A stretch of DNA of 25,336 bases from DATEMK01 sp039914625 (GCA_039914625.1 JBDSOU010000149.1:1-25336); one strand, 5' to 3'; positions 15,942 to 23,788 are shown, counted from the stretch's first letter. A program made the numbers and translations. The notes: generated by a model not told the origin, from the sequence alone.

Positions 15942-16787
15942 ATGAAAAAATCAATTTTATGTTTTTGTATTTTTTCCACAATGCTGACAGCTTGTGTAAG
16001 CAAAAAAAAATACACCAGCCAGGTTGCAAAATATGACACCTTAAAAACGGATTACGATAAAATGAATCTGCAACTGAGCGCATGCCTGAATGATAAAGAC
16101 AAGCAGGCTGCAAAATTGTCGGCAGCGGAATCTGAGTTAGCAATGCTTAAAGCTAACAGTACAACACTGCTCAAACAGCTCAGCGATATGTCGGTGCTTT
16201 CAACTACGCAATCTGAAAGCATCAGGAAATCAATTGAAAATATAAGTTCAAAGGATGCCTACATAAAAGATCTTCAGGTTGAAATGACGAGAAAGGATTC
16301 GTTAAACATGGCATTGGTTTTAAATCTGAAAGGCGCATTGCAGGATGTGAACGACCAGGATGTGCAAATAAAAGTAGAAGGCAGCGCTGTGTTCATTTCC
16401 ATTTCAGACAAAATGCTCTTTAAAAGCGGAAGCTACCAGATAACCCCTCGCGCCAAAGAAGTTCTTGGTAAAGTTGCTACTGTAATAAAAGGGCAACCCG
16501 AAATTCAATTTATGGTGGAAGGTCATACGGATAATAAACCTATCAAGACAGCAGCTATTAAAGACAATTGGGATCTTAGCGTACTCAGATCTGCATCAGT
16601 AGTTCGTGTATTGCAAAAGGATTATGCAGTGGATCCCGCACGCATGATAGCAGCCGGACGCAGCGAATATATTTCAGTAGCTTCCAATGATAATGCTGAA
16701 GGAAGAGCTTCTAACAGAAGAACCCGCATTGTAATACTTCCGCAGTTGGATCAGTTTTTTAAACTGCTTGAGCCGAAGCAAAATTGA
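15942..16787 (+). CDS. OmpA-family lipoprotein
   Basis: This 281-residue protein begins MKKSILCFCIFSTMLTAC, with the lipobox LTAC and Cys18 as lipidation site. A long coiled coil covers roughly residues 25-130. A C-terminal OmpA/MotB peptidoglycan-binding domain follows from about 155: VFISISDKMLFKSGSYQI, VEGHTDNKPI, NWDLSVLRSASVVRVL, ARMIAAGRSEY, and the closing NRRTRIVILPQ. The OmpA domain holds diaminopimelate in peptidoglycan, so the protein should tether the outer membrane to the wall, as Pal does, with a coiled-coil spacer. There is no barrel. The next gene is convergent, and its own upstream region contains the large inverted repeat. Confidence 0.93.
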   Translation: MKKSILCFCIFSTMLTACVSKKKYTSQVAKYDTLKTDYDKMNLQLSACLNDKDKQAAKLSAAESELAMLKANSTTLLKQLSDMSVLSTTQSESIRKSIENISSKDAYIKDLQVEMTRKDSLNMALVLNLKGALQDVNDQDVQIKVEGSAVFISISDKMLFKSGSYQITPRAKEVLGKVATVIKGQPEIQFMVEGHTDNKPIKTAAIKDNWDLSVLRSASVVRVLQKDYAVDPARMIAAGRSEYISVASNDNAEGRASNRRTRIVILPQLDQFFKLLEPKQN

Positions 16788-16858
16788 GAAGAGGAGAAAT
16801 TTTTCTTCGGGTAAAAAGAATTTTTTTGCCTGGAAGTACCTTTTATAAGAAGTAATTT

Positions 16859-18091
16859 TCAAAACCTCGAAGCCATAAGTAAATTCAAATCCCTGAAGGG
16901 GAGTTTGCAAACATCGCTCACAATTTTATTGGTGATGGTTCCTCTGTATAAATAAACTCCGCTTCGTACATAAGGATCGCGCCAGAGCATTTCTTCCAAT
17001 CCGCCTTCTTCACCGATAGCAAGCAGGATAGGAGTGAAGATATTGCTCAACGCATGAGAGGCAGTGCGTGAAACACGCGATGCAATATTCGGAACGCAAT
17101 AATGAATAACTCCGTATTTTCTGAAAACAGGGTTGGTATGATTGGTGACTTCGGAAGTTTCAAAACATCCGCCCTGGTCAATGCTCACATCAATGATGAC
17201 ACTTCCGTTTTGCATTTCACTTACCATATCTTCGGTAACAACAACCGGTGTTCTTCCGTCTTTTGCAGGAAGCGAACCAATGGCAACATCGGCTGACCTT
17301 AATGCTTTTCGTAAAATGGCAGGATTTAAAGTAGATGTATAAATTCTTCGTCCCAAATTTTTCTGAATTCTCCTTAGTTTATGTACGGAGTTTTCAAAAA
17401 TCCTCACTCTTGCACCTAAACCGATAGCGGCCCGGGCGGCATATTCTCCTACAGTTCCTGCACCCAAAATCAAAACTTCTGAAGGAGGTATTCCTGTTAT
17501 TCCACCTAAAATTTCACCCCTGCCCGCAGTTACATTGCTTAACAACTCGGCAGCCACCAGTATGGAGGCGGTGCCAACAATCTCGCTCATTGTCTGAATA
17601 ATTGGAAAAACATGAGTTTCATCTTTAATATATTCATAAGCAAGAGCCGTTATTTTTTTAGCGCTGAGCCGCTGCACAAATTCTTTATTCTGCATGGTAA
17701 TTTGCAAAATTGAGATAAGTGTTTGTTTTTCCTGCAATAAATCAAGTTCTTCTTTTGATGGAGGCGCTACTTTCAGTATAAGATCAGCTTTAAAAACTTC
17801 CTGTGCAGAATAAACAATCTGCGCGCCCGCTTCGCTGTAATCTGTATCGGCAAAACTTGCATTTGCTCCGGCTCCTGCCTCAACCATTATCTGATGACCA
17901 TTATTAATTAACAAAGCAACTGAATCAGGCACCAGGGCAACCCTGTTTTCCTGGAAAGATATTTCCTTTGGAATGCCAATGAAAAGTTTTTTTTCTTCCC
18001 TTCTCACTTCGACCATGCTTTCTTTGGGCATCAACATACCTTGTGCTGCAAGTTCGCTCATACCGGATTGGGGGAGTAATGGATTATTCAT
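16859..18091 (-). CDS. ald: alanine dehydrogenase / PNT-alpha family protein
   Basis: This 410-residue protein has the AlaDh_PNT N-terminal fold (GIPKEISFQENRVALVPDSV at 39-58, KVAPP around Lys107) and an NAD-binding Rossmann domain with LGAGTVGEYAARAA (GAGTVG at 210-215). The C-terminus carries SVIIDVSIDQGGCFETSE and HYCVPNIASRVSRTASHAL, hallmarks of alanine dehydrogenase. The first 33 residues are an extension not seen in classical enzymes. The position of the substrate histidine in the LHL segment of Mycobacterium Ald reads ILQIT (about 128-132), with Gln instead. Reversible NAD-dependent deamination of alanine to pyruvate is therefore likely by family but not certain. Its ATG overlaps the stop of tsaE by four bases, so it is co-translated. 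Confidence 0.85.
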   Translation of the reverse strand: MNNPLLPQSGMSELAAQGMLMPKESMVEVRREEKKLFIGIPKEISFQENRVALVPDSVALLINNGHQIMVEAGAGANASFADTDYSEAGAQIVYSAQEVFKADLILKVAPPSKEELDLLQEKQTLISILQITMQNKEFVQRLSAKKITALAYEYIKDETHVFPIIQTMSEIVGTASILVAAELLSNVTAGRGEILGGITGIPPSEVLILGAGTVGEYAARAAIGLGARVRIFENSVHKLRRIQKNLGRRIYTSTLNPAILRKALRSADVAIGSLPAKDGRTPVVVTEDMVSEMQNGSVIIDVSIDQGGCFETSEVTNHTNPVFRKYGVIHYCVPNIASRVSRTASHALSNIFTPILLAIGEEGGLEEMLWRDPYVRSGVYLYRGTITNKIVSDVCKLPFRDLNLLMASRF

Positions 18092-18516
18092 ACAATCATT
18101 TTTATTTGTCGCGAGCCGTTCAATTCTAAAATATGAATTTCAGCACGTTGTTCAGGTAACAGGTTTTTTATTTTTTCGGGCCATTCGATAAAACAATAAT
18201 TGCCACTGAAGAAAAAATTTTCATAGCCAATATCGAATGCTTCACTCTCAGAATTGATACGGTAAAAGTCAAAATGATATACCGGGTTTTTTTTCGCTTT
18301 GTATTCGTTCATGATAGCAAACGTAGGACTGGTCACGTCATCGGTTACACCCAATTTTTTGCAAATAGATTTTATTAAGGTTGTTTTACCGGCTCCCATT
18401 GCTCCATACAAAGCAATAATACGATGGTCTTTCAATTCACTTAAAATTTTTTCTGCAACGATTTCAAGCGCTTCCAGACTTTTGCATTCAAAAATTAATT
18501 CCATTTCAAGAATCAT
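18088..18516 (-). CDS. tsaE: tRNA threonylcarbamoyladenosine biosynthesis ATPase TsaE
   Basis: This 142-residue P-loop protein is of usual TsaE length. Walker A is GAMGAGKTT (38-46). It is followed by SPTFAIMNEY, the YHFDFYRI strand with the family Asp and Arg, and FIEWPEKI near residue 113. TsaE works with TsaB and TsaD to place t6A at position 37 of ANN-decoding tRNAs. A second possible start is the Met at residue 5. The start of the alanine-dehydrogenase-family gene overlaps its stop. porX lies upstream on the same strand, separated by a hairpin and TTCGTA repeats. The order porX-tsaE-ald-like is one I associate with Bacteroidota. Confidence 0.95.
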   Translation of the reverse strand: MILEMELIFECKSLEALEIVAEKILSELKDHRIIALYGAMGAGKTTLIKSICKKLGVTDDVTSPTFAIMNEYKAKKNPVYHFDFYRINSESEAFDIGYENFFFSGNYCFIEWPEKIKNLLPEQRAEIHILELNGSRQIKMIV

Positions 18517-18551
18517 GATTCTCCGTTTGTGTAGCCCGAAAATTAATCGTT

Positions 18552-18573
18552 TACGAAGTTACGAAAATACGAA
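18552..18573. repeat. three TACGAA copies upstream of tsaE
   Basis: TACGAA occurs at 18552-18557, 18560-18565 and 18568-18573, spaced by two bases. It is the reverse complement of the TTCGTA repeats on the other side of porX (20511-20548). It lies just before the tsaE start on the minus strand. Confidence 0.55.
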
Positions 18574-18647
18574 TAAAAAATTATTCAAGAGCATCTATAT
18601 CTTTCAATTCAAAAAAAATTGATTTTGTTTTGAAAAGAAGATAAAAT

Positions 18648-18698
18648 GGAATATTGGAATGATGGGTTAGCTTCGTTTCCCAAACATTCCATAATTCC
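18648..18698 (-). terminator. long hairpin downstream of porX
   Basis: Three nested perfect stems are present: GGAAT (18648-18652) with ATTCC (18694-18698), TGGAATG (18655-18661) with CATTCCA (18685-18691), and TGGG (18663-18666) with CCCA (18679-18682), around a 12-base loop. On the minus strand it begins 20 bases after the porX stop and is followed by ATTTTAT, so it may terminate porX. It could also be a repeat or an mRNA-stabilising hairpin. Confidence 0.55.
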
Positions 18699-18718
18699 TG
18701 TATTCTAATTCTCAAAAA

Positions 18719-20275
18719 TTATTTGGTCGTAAGCACAACATAAGGAATAATCATTTCTTCAGGCGAAATTCCTCCATGCTGAAAGGTATCCTTGTAATGA
18801 TTTACGTAATGATTGAAGTTATTGGGATACGCGAAAAACTTATCATGCTTTATAAATACGTACGTCTGGCTTACATTTAGCTTTGGCAAAAATGCATCGG
18901 TTGGATTTTTTATTTCCAGCACATCCTTCTTTTCAAAAGACAGATTTTTTCCCTGCTTGTAGCGAAGATTGGTATTTGTATTTCTGTCGCCAATAATTTT
19001 TGACGCCTCTTTTACCCGGATTGTTCCATGATCTGTTGAAATGATCAGTTTTACTTTTTTTTCTGAAATTCTTTTCAATGCTTCAAGTAACGGTGAATGT
19101 TCAAACCATGATAAAGTTATGGAACGGTATGCCGATTCGTCTTCTGCCAGTTCACGTATCACCTGCATCTCAGTTCGTGCGTGTGAAAGCATATCAACGA
19201 AATTGTAAACGATCACATTCAGCTTATTGGCAAACATGTTTGGGATGTGATCAATCAAATTTTTTCCCGCCTCAATATTTGTAACCTTTGTATAAGAATG
19301 CTTGTAGGTTTTTTTAAATCGTTGCAACTGATCTGTCAGAAATTCATTTTCATGCAAATTTTTTCCGCCTTCTTCATCGTCATTAGACCAGAGATTTGGA
19401 AATCTTTTCTCAATTTCAGAGGGAAGCAATCCTGCAAAAATTGCGTTGCGCGCATATTGTGTGGCTGTTGGAAGTATGCTGTAATAAGTGTCCTCTTCAA
19501 CAATCCTGAAATAATTACCCAATACCGGTGCAATTACTTTCCACTGGTCATACCTCAGGTTATCAATTAAAACAAAAAATACAGGATCTTCACTTCCATC
19601 AATAACCGGTAATATTTTTTTCTTAAAAAGCTGGTGCGAAAGAACCGGGGCATTGTCATCAGGATTTTTTAACCACTTTAAATAATTTGTTTCCACAAAA
19701 CGGCTGAACTGCATGTTCGCTTCATTCTTTTGCATGGTTAAAATTTCGTACATGCCTTCGTCTTTCGACTTCTCCAGTTCCAGTTCCCAGTAAATAAGTT
19801 TTTTATAAATCTCCGCCCACTCTTTGTAATTCATCCTGTCATTAAGCGCCATCCCGATATTGCGAAATTCCTGCTGGTAAATTGAATTCGATTTTTCGCT
19901 GATGAGCCGTTTGTTATCAAGATTCTTTTTTATTGAAAGTAAAATCTGGTTCGGGTTCACAGGCTTTATCAGGTAATCCGCAATCTTTGAACCGATAGCA
20001 TCTTCCATAATTTGTTCCTCTTCGCTCTTTGTAATCATTACCACAGGAAGCTCCGGGTGTGTATTTTTTATTCTCACCAAAGTTTCCAATCCTGATAAGC
20101 CCGGCATGTTTTCATCAAGAAAAACAATCTCAAAATTTTGTTTGCTGATCAAATCAAGCGCATCGTGTCCGTTGGTAGCTGTTACAACATCATAGCCCTT
20201 TGCCTGTAAAAAAAGAATATGCGGTTTCAATAAATCAATTTCATCATCTGTCCATAAAATGCTTAGTTTGTCCAT
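18719..20275 (-). CDS. porX: PorX: T9SS response regulator with PglZ phosphodiesterase domain
   Basis: From ATG 20275 the protein is 518 residues. The CheY-like receiver (1-120) has acidic pocket Asp10-Asp11, phospho-acceptor Asp54 in FLDENMPG, Thr82 and Lys104 in LIKP. A helical linker leads to a PglZ domain of the alkaline-phosphatase superfamily, with VLIDNLRYDQW, the PTATQYARNAIFAG nucleophile region, FVDMLSHAR, and ISTDHGTIRV near the C-terminus. This receiver-PglZ fusion is PorX, which with the sensor PorY and sigma factor SigP controls T9SS gene expression. Its PglZ domain cleaves oligonucleotide phosphodiesters. porY is not in the window. The frame continues to 20323, but WTDDEIDLLKPHILFL normally sits right after the 20275 start. 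Confidence 0.95.
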   Translation of the reverse strand: MDKLSILWTDDEIDLLKPHILFLQAKGYDVVTATNGHDALDLISKQNFEIVFLDENMPGLSGLETLVRIKNTHPELPVVMITKSEEEQIMEDAIGSKIADYLIKPVNPNQILLSIKKNLDNKRLISEKSNSIYQQEFRNIGMALNDRMNYKEWAEIYKKLIYWELELEKSKDEGMYEILTMQKNEANMQFSRFVETNYLKWLKNPDDNAPVLSHQLFKKKILPVIDGSEDPVFFVLIDNLRYDQWKVIAPVLGNYFRIVEEDTYYSILPTATQYARNAIFAGLLPSEIEKRFPNLWSNDDEEGGKNLHENEFLTDQLQRFKKTYKHSYTKVTNIEAGKNLIDHIPNMFANKLNVIVYNFVDMLSHARTEMQVIRELAEDESAYRSITLSWFEHSPLLEALKRISEKKVKLIISTDHGTIRVKEASKIIGDRNTNTNLRYKQGKNLSFEKKDVLEIKNPTDAFLPKLNVSQTYVFIKHDKFFAYPNNFNHYVNHYKDTFQHGGISPEEMIIPYVVLTTK

Positions 20276-20451
20276 ATTTGTTCTATTTTTATCGCGTTGA
20301 ATTATATTTTTACAATGATACAATCATTGCTCAATGAAAAGTGTTAAAAGTTCCTTAAAGTTTTGTCCCTTAATTTATCTTTCATAAAAGTAGTTGTTTT
20401 ACTTTACGTAACGGGATTAGTTTGAATAAAAGTATTTGGTGATTGAAAGAT

Positions 20452-20486
20452 GTTAAATTGTTATATTGCTGAATGGTTAAATTGTT
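20452..20486. repeat. GTTAAATTGTT direct repeat
   Basis: The 11-base word GTTAAATTGTT occurs at 20452-20462 and 20476-20486. It lies in the 280-base gap between porX and the HD gene, next to the TTCGTA cluster. It is similar in style to the AT-rich repeats common between Bacteroidota genes. Confidence 0.45.
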
Positions 20487-20510
20487 GCTTGCGCATTCTA
20501 CATTTGTAAG

Positions 20511-20548
20511 TTCGTAATTCGTATATTCGTATTAATTCGTAATTCGTA
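20511..20548. repeat. five TTCGTA copies between porX and the HD gene
   Basis: TTCGTA occurs at 20511, 20518, 20526, 20536 and 20543, with 1-4 base spacers. The cluster ends six bases before the HD-protein start at 20555. It may affect its expression, or it may be a low-complexity expansion. The inverse motif lies at 18552-18573. Confidence 0.6.
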
Positions 20549-20554
20549 GATGTA

Positions 20555-21781
20555 ATGCTGAAGAAAAAAATTTTTAACGATCCCGTTTACGGATTCATTA
20601 CCATTCCGAATCAACTCATTCTTGATTTGCTTGACCATCCTTATTTTCACAGGTTAACAAGAATACGGCAATTAGGATTAACGTATCTTGTTTATCCGGG
20701 TGCATTGCATACACGGTTTCATCATGCAATAGGTGCGCTGCATCTCATTACAGGCGCTATTGAAACTCTCCGTTCAAAAGGTGTGAAAATAACAGAAGAA
20801 GAAGCCCAGGCAGTTTCCATTGCTGTTTTACTGCACGACATTGGTCACGGACCTTTTTCACACGCTTTGGAAAATGTGATCATAAGAAATGTAAGCCATG
20901 AAATGCTTACCGAATTATTTCTCGAAAAGCTGAACGAAGATTTTAAAGGAAAACTTTCAACAGCAATAAAAATATTTAAAGACAAGTATCCGAAAAAATT
21001 TTTGCACCGTCTGGTGTCAAGTCAGCTCGATATGGACCGGCTCGATTACCTCAATCGCGACAGTTTCTATTCAGGCGTTACCGAGGGAATAGTAAGCAAC
21101 GACCGCATCATAAAAATGCTGAATGTACATAAAGACCAACTCGTGGTTGAAGCAAAAGGAATCTATTCGATAGAAAAATTTTTAATTGCGCGAAGGCTCA
21201 TGTACTGGCAGGTCTATTTTCATAAAACAGTTCTTGCTGCTGAACAAATGCTGGTCAAAATTATTGAACGCGCCAAATACTTATCTCAAAACGGAATTAA
21301 ATTATTTGCCACTCCTGCATTTTCTTTTTTTCTCGTAAATGATATTTCAAAAAAAGAACTTTTAAACAGGGAAGAAATTTTACACCGGTTTTCTTTGATT
21401 GATGATTACGATATTTTCACTGCTGTTAAAGTTTGGGCTTTTGCAGATGATAAAATACTTGCTGCATTATCCGCCATGCTCATCAACCGCAGGCTTTATA
21501 AAATACGTATGCAAAACGATCCGTTCGATCAAAAAACAGTTGCTCAAATCCGCAGTGCTGCAAAAAAGAAGTTTAAACTCGCTGACGATGAAATAGATTA
21601 TTATGCCTTTTCGGGCAGCATTACCAACAGCGCATATTCATCAAACGAAAAAATAAATATCCTTTTCAAAGACGGTAAAATAATGGACATTGCCTCAGCT
21701 TCCGACCTTCCCAATATTTCTGTAATGTCAACTACCGTGAAAAAATACTTTTTGTGCGGAGTAGCAGACGTTTTTAAATAA
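20555..21781 (+). CDS. HD-domain phosphohydrolase (dNTPase/SAMHD1-like)
   Basis: This 408-residue protein starts LKKKIFNDPVYGFITIPNQL and has the HD metal-binding set: His56/His57 in HTRFHHAIG, His94-Asp95 in LLHDIGHGPFSH, and Asp159 or Asp161 in SSQLDMDRLDYL. The order and spacing fit the dGTPase/SAMHD1 branch of the HD superfamily, which removes triphosphate from dNTPs. The C-terminal 200 residues are a helical and beta extension typical of the bacterial YdhJ/YwfO-like proteins. Substrate preference cannot be read here. It has its own upstream region with TTCGTA repeats and is divergent from porX. ATG 20555 gives the conserved N-terminus; an earlier ATG at 20549 stops at once. Confidence 0.92.
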   Translation: MLKKKIFNDPVYGFITIPNQLILDLLDHPYFHRLTRIRQLGLTYLVYPGALHTRFHHAIGALHLITGAIETLRSKGVKITEEEAQAVSIAVLLHDIGHGPFSHALENVIIRNVSHEMLTELFLEKLNEDFKGKLSTAIKIFKDKYPKKFLHRLVSSQLDMDRLDYLNRDSFYSGVTEGIVSNDRIIKMLNVHKDQLVVEAKGIYSIEKFLIARRLMYWQVYFHKTVLAAEQMLVKIIERAKYLSQNGIKLFATPAFSFFLVNDISKKELLNREEILHRFSLIDDYDIFTAVKVWAFADDKILAALSAMLINRRLYKIRMQNDPFDQKTVAQIRSAAKKKFKLADDEIDYYAFSGSITNSAYSSNEKINILFKDGKIMDIASASDLPNISVMSTTVKKYFLCGVADVFK

Positions 21782-21900
21782 AATAATTTGGACCTGATCG
21801 GGGATTTTATCGGGAAGGAAACTTTTTAAAAGCTACAACAAATCACCCTATCTTCCAACCCTTTCCAAAAGCCCCCGGCTGCAAAAATGAAATGATGCCT

Positions 21901-21974
21901 CTGGTTGGTGTTTTTTCACCAACCAGCACTTTTAAATTATTTCAATCGTGGTCGGTGGAAAGAACACCGACCAC
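21901..21974. repeat. twin REP-like hairpins
   Basis: Hairpin 1 is CTGGTTGGTG (21901-21910) and CACCAACCAG (21917-21926) around T6. Hairpin 2 is GTGGTCGGTG (21948-21957) and CACCGACCAC (21965-21974) around a 7-base loop. Both are perfect 10-bp stems with a shared TGGTyGGTG core; the variable T-A pair of the first is C-G in the second. Paired related hairpins like this resemble REP/BIME elements that RAYT-type transposases mobilise. No transposase is present nearby. Confidence 0.75.
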
Positions 21975-22046
21975 AGGCAAAAACGCTGAGCATCCTCGTC
22001 CCTTACGAACAAGCCTTTGCTTCTGTCGAGGACAAGGAGGATATAT

Positions 22047-22265
22047 TTAGCTTTGTTTCCATTCCGGAGGATAAAAAGTTCTCGTATGCTCCCGTGTCTT
22101 TTCAAGTGAACGAACAATCGAATCTTCTGGCAGACTTTTAAAACCTCTTTTATTTCTGAAATTCTCTAAAAGTTTTTCCTGTTCTTCATTTTTGGGTTTA
22201 AAGTAACCCATGCAAAAATTATCAAATAGCATAATAATTTGTTTTATCTGATTTTCTGTATGCAA
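22047..22265 (-). CDS. small hypothetical protein
   Basis: This is a 72-residue reading frame starting MHTENQIKQIIMLFDNF. It is rich in charged residues (KPKNEEQEKLLENFRNKRGF) and ends TRTFYPPEWKQS. The composition is more protein-like than the overlapping plus-strand frame. It has no signal peptide, membrane segment or motif I recognise. It lies between the twin hairpins and a decayed gene, in an 870-base gap without other intact genes. It could be a real small gene or the leftover end of a larger one. Confidence 0.4.
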   Translation of the reverse strand: MHTENQIKQIIMLFDNFCMGYFKPKNEEQEKLLENFRNKRGFKSLPEDSIVRSLEKTREHTRTFYPPEWKQS

Positions 22266-22368
22266 ATGCTTTGCCTTACTTGATTATTTGTAAGATTTTT
22301 TGAAAAGTGATAAACAATTTATCTTTTATGGCGTATTCATTGTTACGATATTTTAAAAAAATAATACC

Positions 22369-22595
22369 ATGAGAGAACCTTATAATTATAGTTCTAACTT
22401 TCAATTATTACGGCATTGCTTTTAGCTTTATTAGCTAAGATTGCTATGACGCAAAAATCAGATGCTCATTTCCACAATAATTTTAAGCAAGCTGATAGGA
22501 CAGTCACCCAAACAAGTGGGGTATCTAATCAAACCTCTGCCGGTATATACACTCAAAAACTCATTATTAAAAATACTGAAACCGTAATCCGGTAA
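22369..22595 (+). pseudogene. decayed secreted-protein remnant with T9SS-sorting-tail resemblance
   Basis: ATG 22369 reads only 18 codons before a stop. In another frame, a hydrophobic signal-like stretch (LSIITALLLALLAKIAMTQ) has lost its start and runs on to TAA 22593. It ends TSAGIYTQKLIIK and then a short basic tail. The GIYTQKLIIK string resembles the last beta-strand motif of type A T9SS C-terminal sorting domains. Signal and tail are joined by only about 40 residues, so this looks like a frameshifted, internally deleted secreted protein. The intact piece alone is 22446-22595 (49 codons). Confidence 0.35.
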
Positions 22596-22654
22596 CCTTA
22601 TTCTCGCTTTCACGTAAATCACTTATAAATATTAAAAACTTAAACTTAAATAAA

Positions 22655-23503
22655 ATGGAAAACAAAAAAACAATGCCCGCTATTGCCTTTGGACTAATAT
22701 TCCTCTTCTTATGTACAATAGGATTCTTTTATAGTTCAAACTGCACATTAAAAGAAAATTTAAACAACCAGAAAGAACTCGCTCAGGGTCTCATCATGGA
22801 AAAAACGCTTCTTAATAAAGAACTTTCATCCTACAAGAAAAATGTGAGCGACCTCTCAGGTGAAAAACAAAACCTACAGAACATGCTGGATGTCTCCAAT
22901 TTCAAGTTGAGTAATAATAATTTGGAAATTAAAAATCTTAAGAAAGAAAATTCATCAATTAAGTCATTGCGTAGCCAGATTACTCAATTAAAGCAGATGA
23001 ACGCCAATGCCCAAAACATGGCTGAAGCAAATAAAAAACAAATGCAATCTGAAATCAGTTCGCTTAATTCAACTGTCTCATCTTTGAGAAATGATAACAA
23101 AGAACTTTCAGATAATGTCGAATTGCTCCGTTCAGTAACTGCCGATAACTTCACCATGCAAACTACAAAAAGAAAAGAACGCCTCACTGTCATTGCAAGA
23201 CGTACCCGCGAGATGAAAGTCAGCTTTGAAGTTCCACAGGGAATCGAAACCCAAATTAATTTCAATATCATCGCTCCTGATGGAACAAAATTATCAGGCA
23301 ATAATGATGGGATTTCATTTGTAATAACTGACAATCCTAATGCAATATTTACTGCAAGCTCTAACGATAACAATCCGCTCAAGCTTTCTAAAAAAGTAGA
23401 AATGACTTACCAGCCAAAACAAAAACTCAAAGCCGGAGATTACACTATTGAAATGACCAATAAAAACATCCACGTTGCATATTGCCATGTTAAATTAAGA
23501 TAA
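22655..23503 (+). CDS. membrane-anchored coiled-coil protein, family unknown
   Basis: This 282-residue protein has a single N-terminal membrane helix (about 8-26, AIAFGLIFLFLCTIGFFY). A long coiled coil follows (about 30-160) with heptad-like Leu, Asn and Lys content, then a C-terminal beta-rich domain from about 175 (ERLTVIARRTREMKVSFEVP to VAYCHVKLR). The C-terminal part contains FNIIAPDGTKLSG and KLKAGDYTIEM, which look like an immunoglobulin-like or jelly-roll fold for binding. It would project into the periplasm as a rod-plus-head structure. I do not recognise the family. It is followed 25 bases later by a good terminator and is probably a single-gene unit. Confidence 0.8.
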   Translation: MENKKTMPAIAFGLIFLFLCTIGFFYSSNCTLKENLNNQKELAQGLIMEKTLLNKELSSYKKNVSDLSGEKQNLQNMLDVSNFKLSNNNLEIKNLKKENSSIKSLRSQITQLKQMNANAQNMAEANKKQMQSEISSLNSTVSSLRNDNKELSDNVELLRSVTADNFTMQTTKRKERLTVIARRTREMKVSFEVPQGIETQINFNIIAPDGTKLSGNNDGISFVITDNPNAIFTASSNDNNPLKLSKKVEMTYQPKQKLKAGDYTIEMTNKNIHVAYCHVKLR

Positions 23504-23528
23504 AATGATATTTACATGCAGCTTTTTT

Positions 23529-23558
23529 AAAACCGGGTCCTCAGCAGACCGGTTTTTT
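23529..23558 (+). terminator. Rho-independent terminator
   Basis: AAAACCGGGTC (23529-23539) pairs with GACCGGTTTT (23547-23556) with one bulged G, followed by a T6 tract (23553-23558). It ends the coiled-coil gene at 23503. Confidence 0.85.
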
Positions 23559-23750
23559 ATTGCCTTTTAAAATAAGTCTTGCTCTGCTCAGGCAGGACTC
23601 AGTAAATGAAAAAGGAATTTTTATTAAAAACCTAATAAAAGTCACGCACTTATGCACGGGACTTTACCCAATCGTCCTCGGTGTGCCGTGAATCAATACT
23701 TAGTTATAAAAGCAAAGAATGTTGAATAAAAGATGATAGTAGGTCTTTTT

Positions 23751-23788
23751 ACTTCCAATGCCCGCCTTTTCGCGGGGACATTGAAAGT
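23751..23788. repeat. hairpin just upstream of the methyltransferase fragment
   Basis: ACTT, CAATG and CCCGC (23751-23765) pair with GCGGG, CATTG and AAGT (23772-23788) around CTTTTC, with one mismatch and a 2-base bulge: fourteen pairs in all. No T-run follows, so it is not a normal terminator. It abuts the truncation point of the methyltransferase remnant and may be part of an inserted or recombined repeat. The flanking 23560-23750 holds no gene I can support. Confidence 0.55.

Noticed and set aside
16788..16858. terminator between ompA-like and ald-like genes
   Set aside because: Only a weak CTTC/GAAG pairing with mismatches; not strong enough to call.
21905..22141. 78-codon plus-strand ORF
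   Set aside because: It runs through both perfect hairpins and overlaps the more protein-like minus-strand frame.
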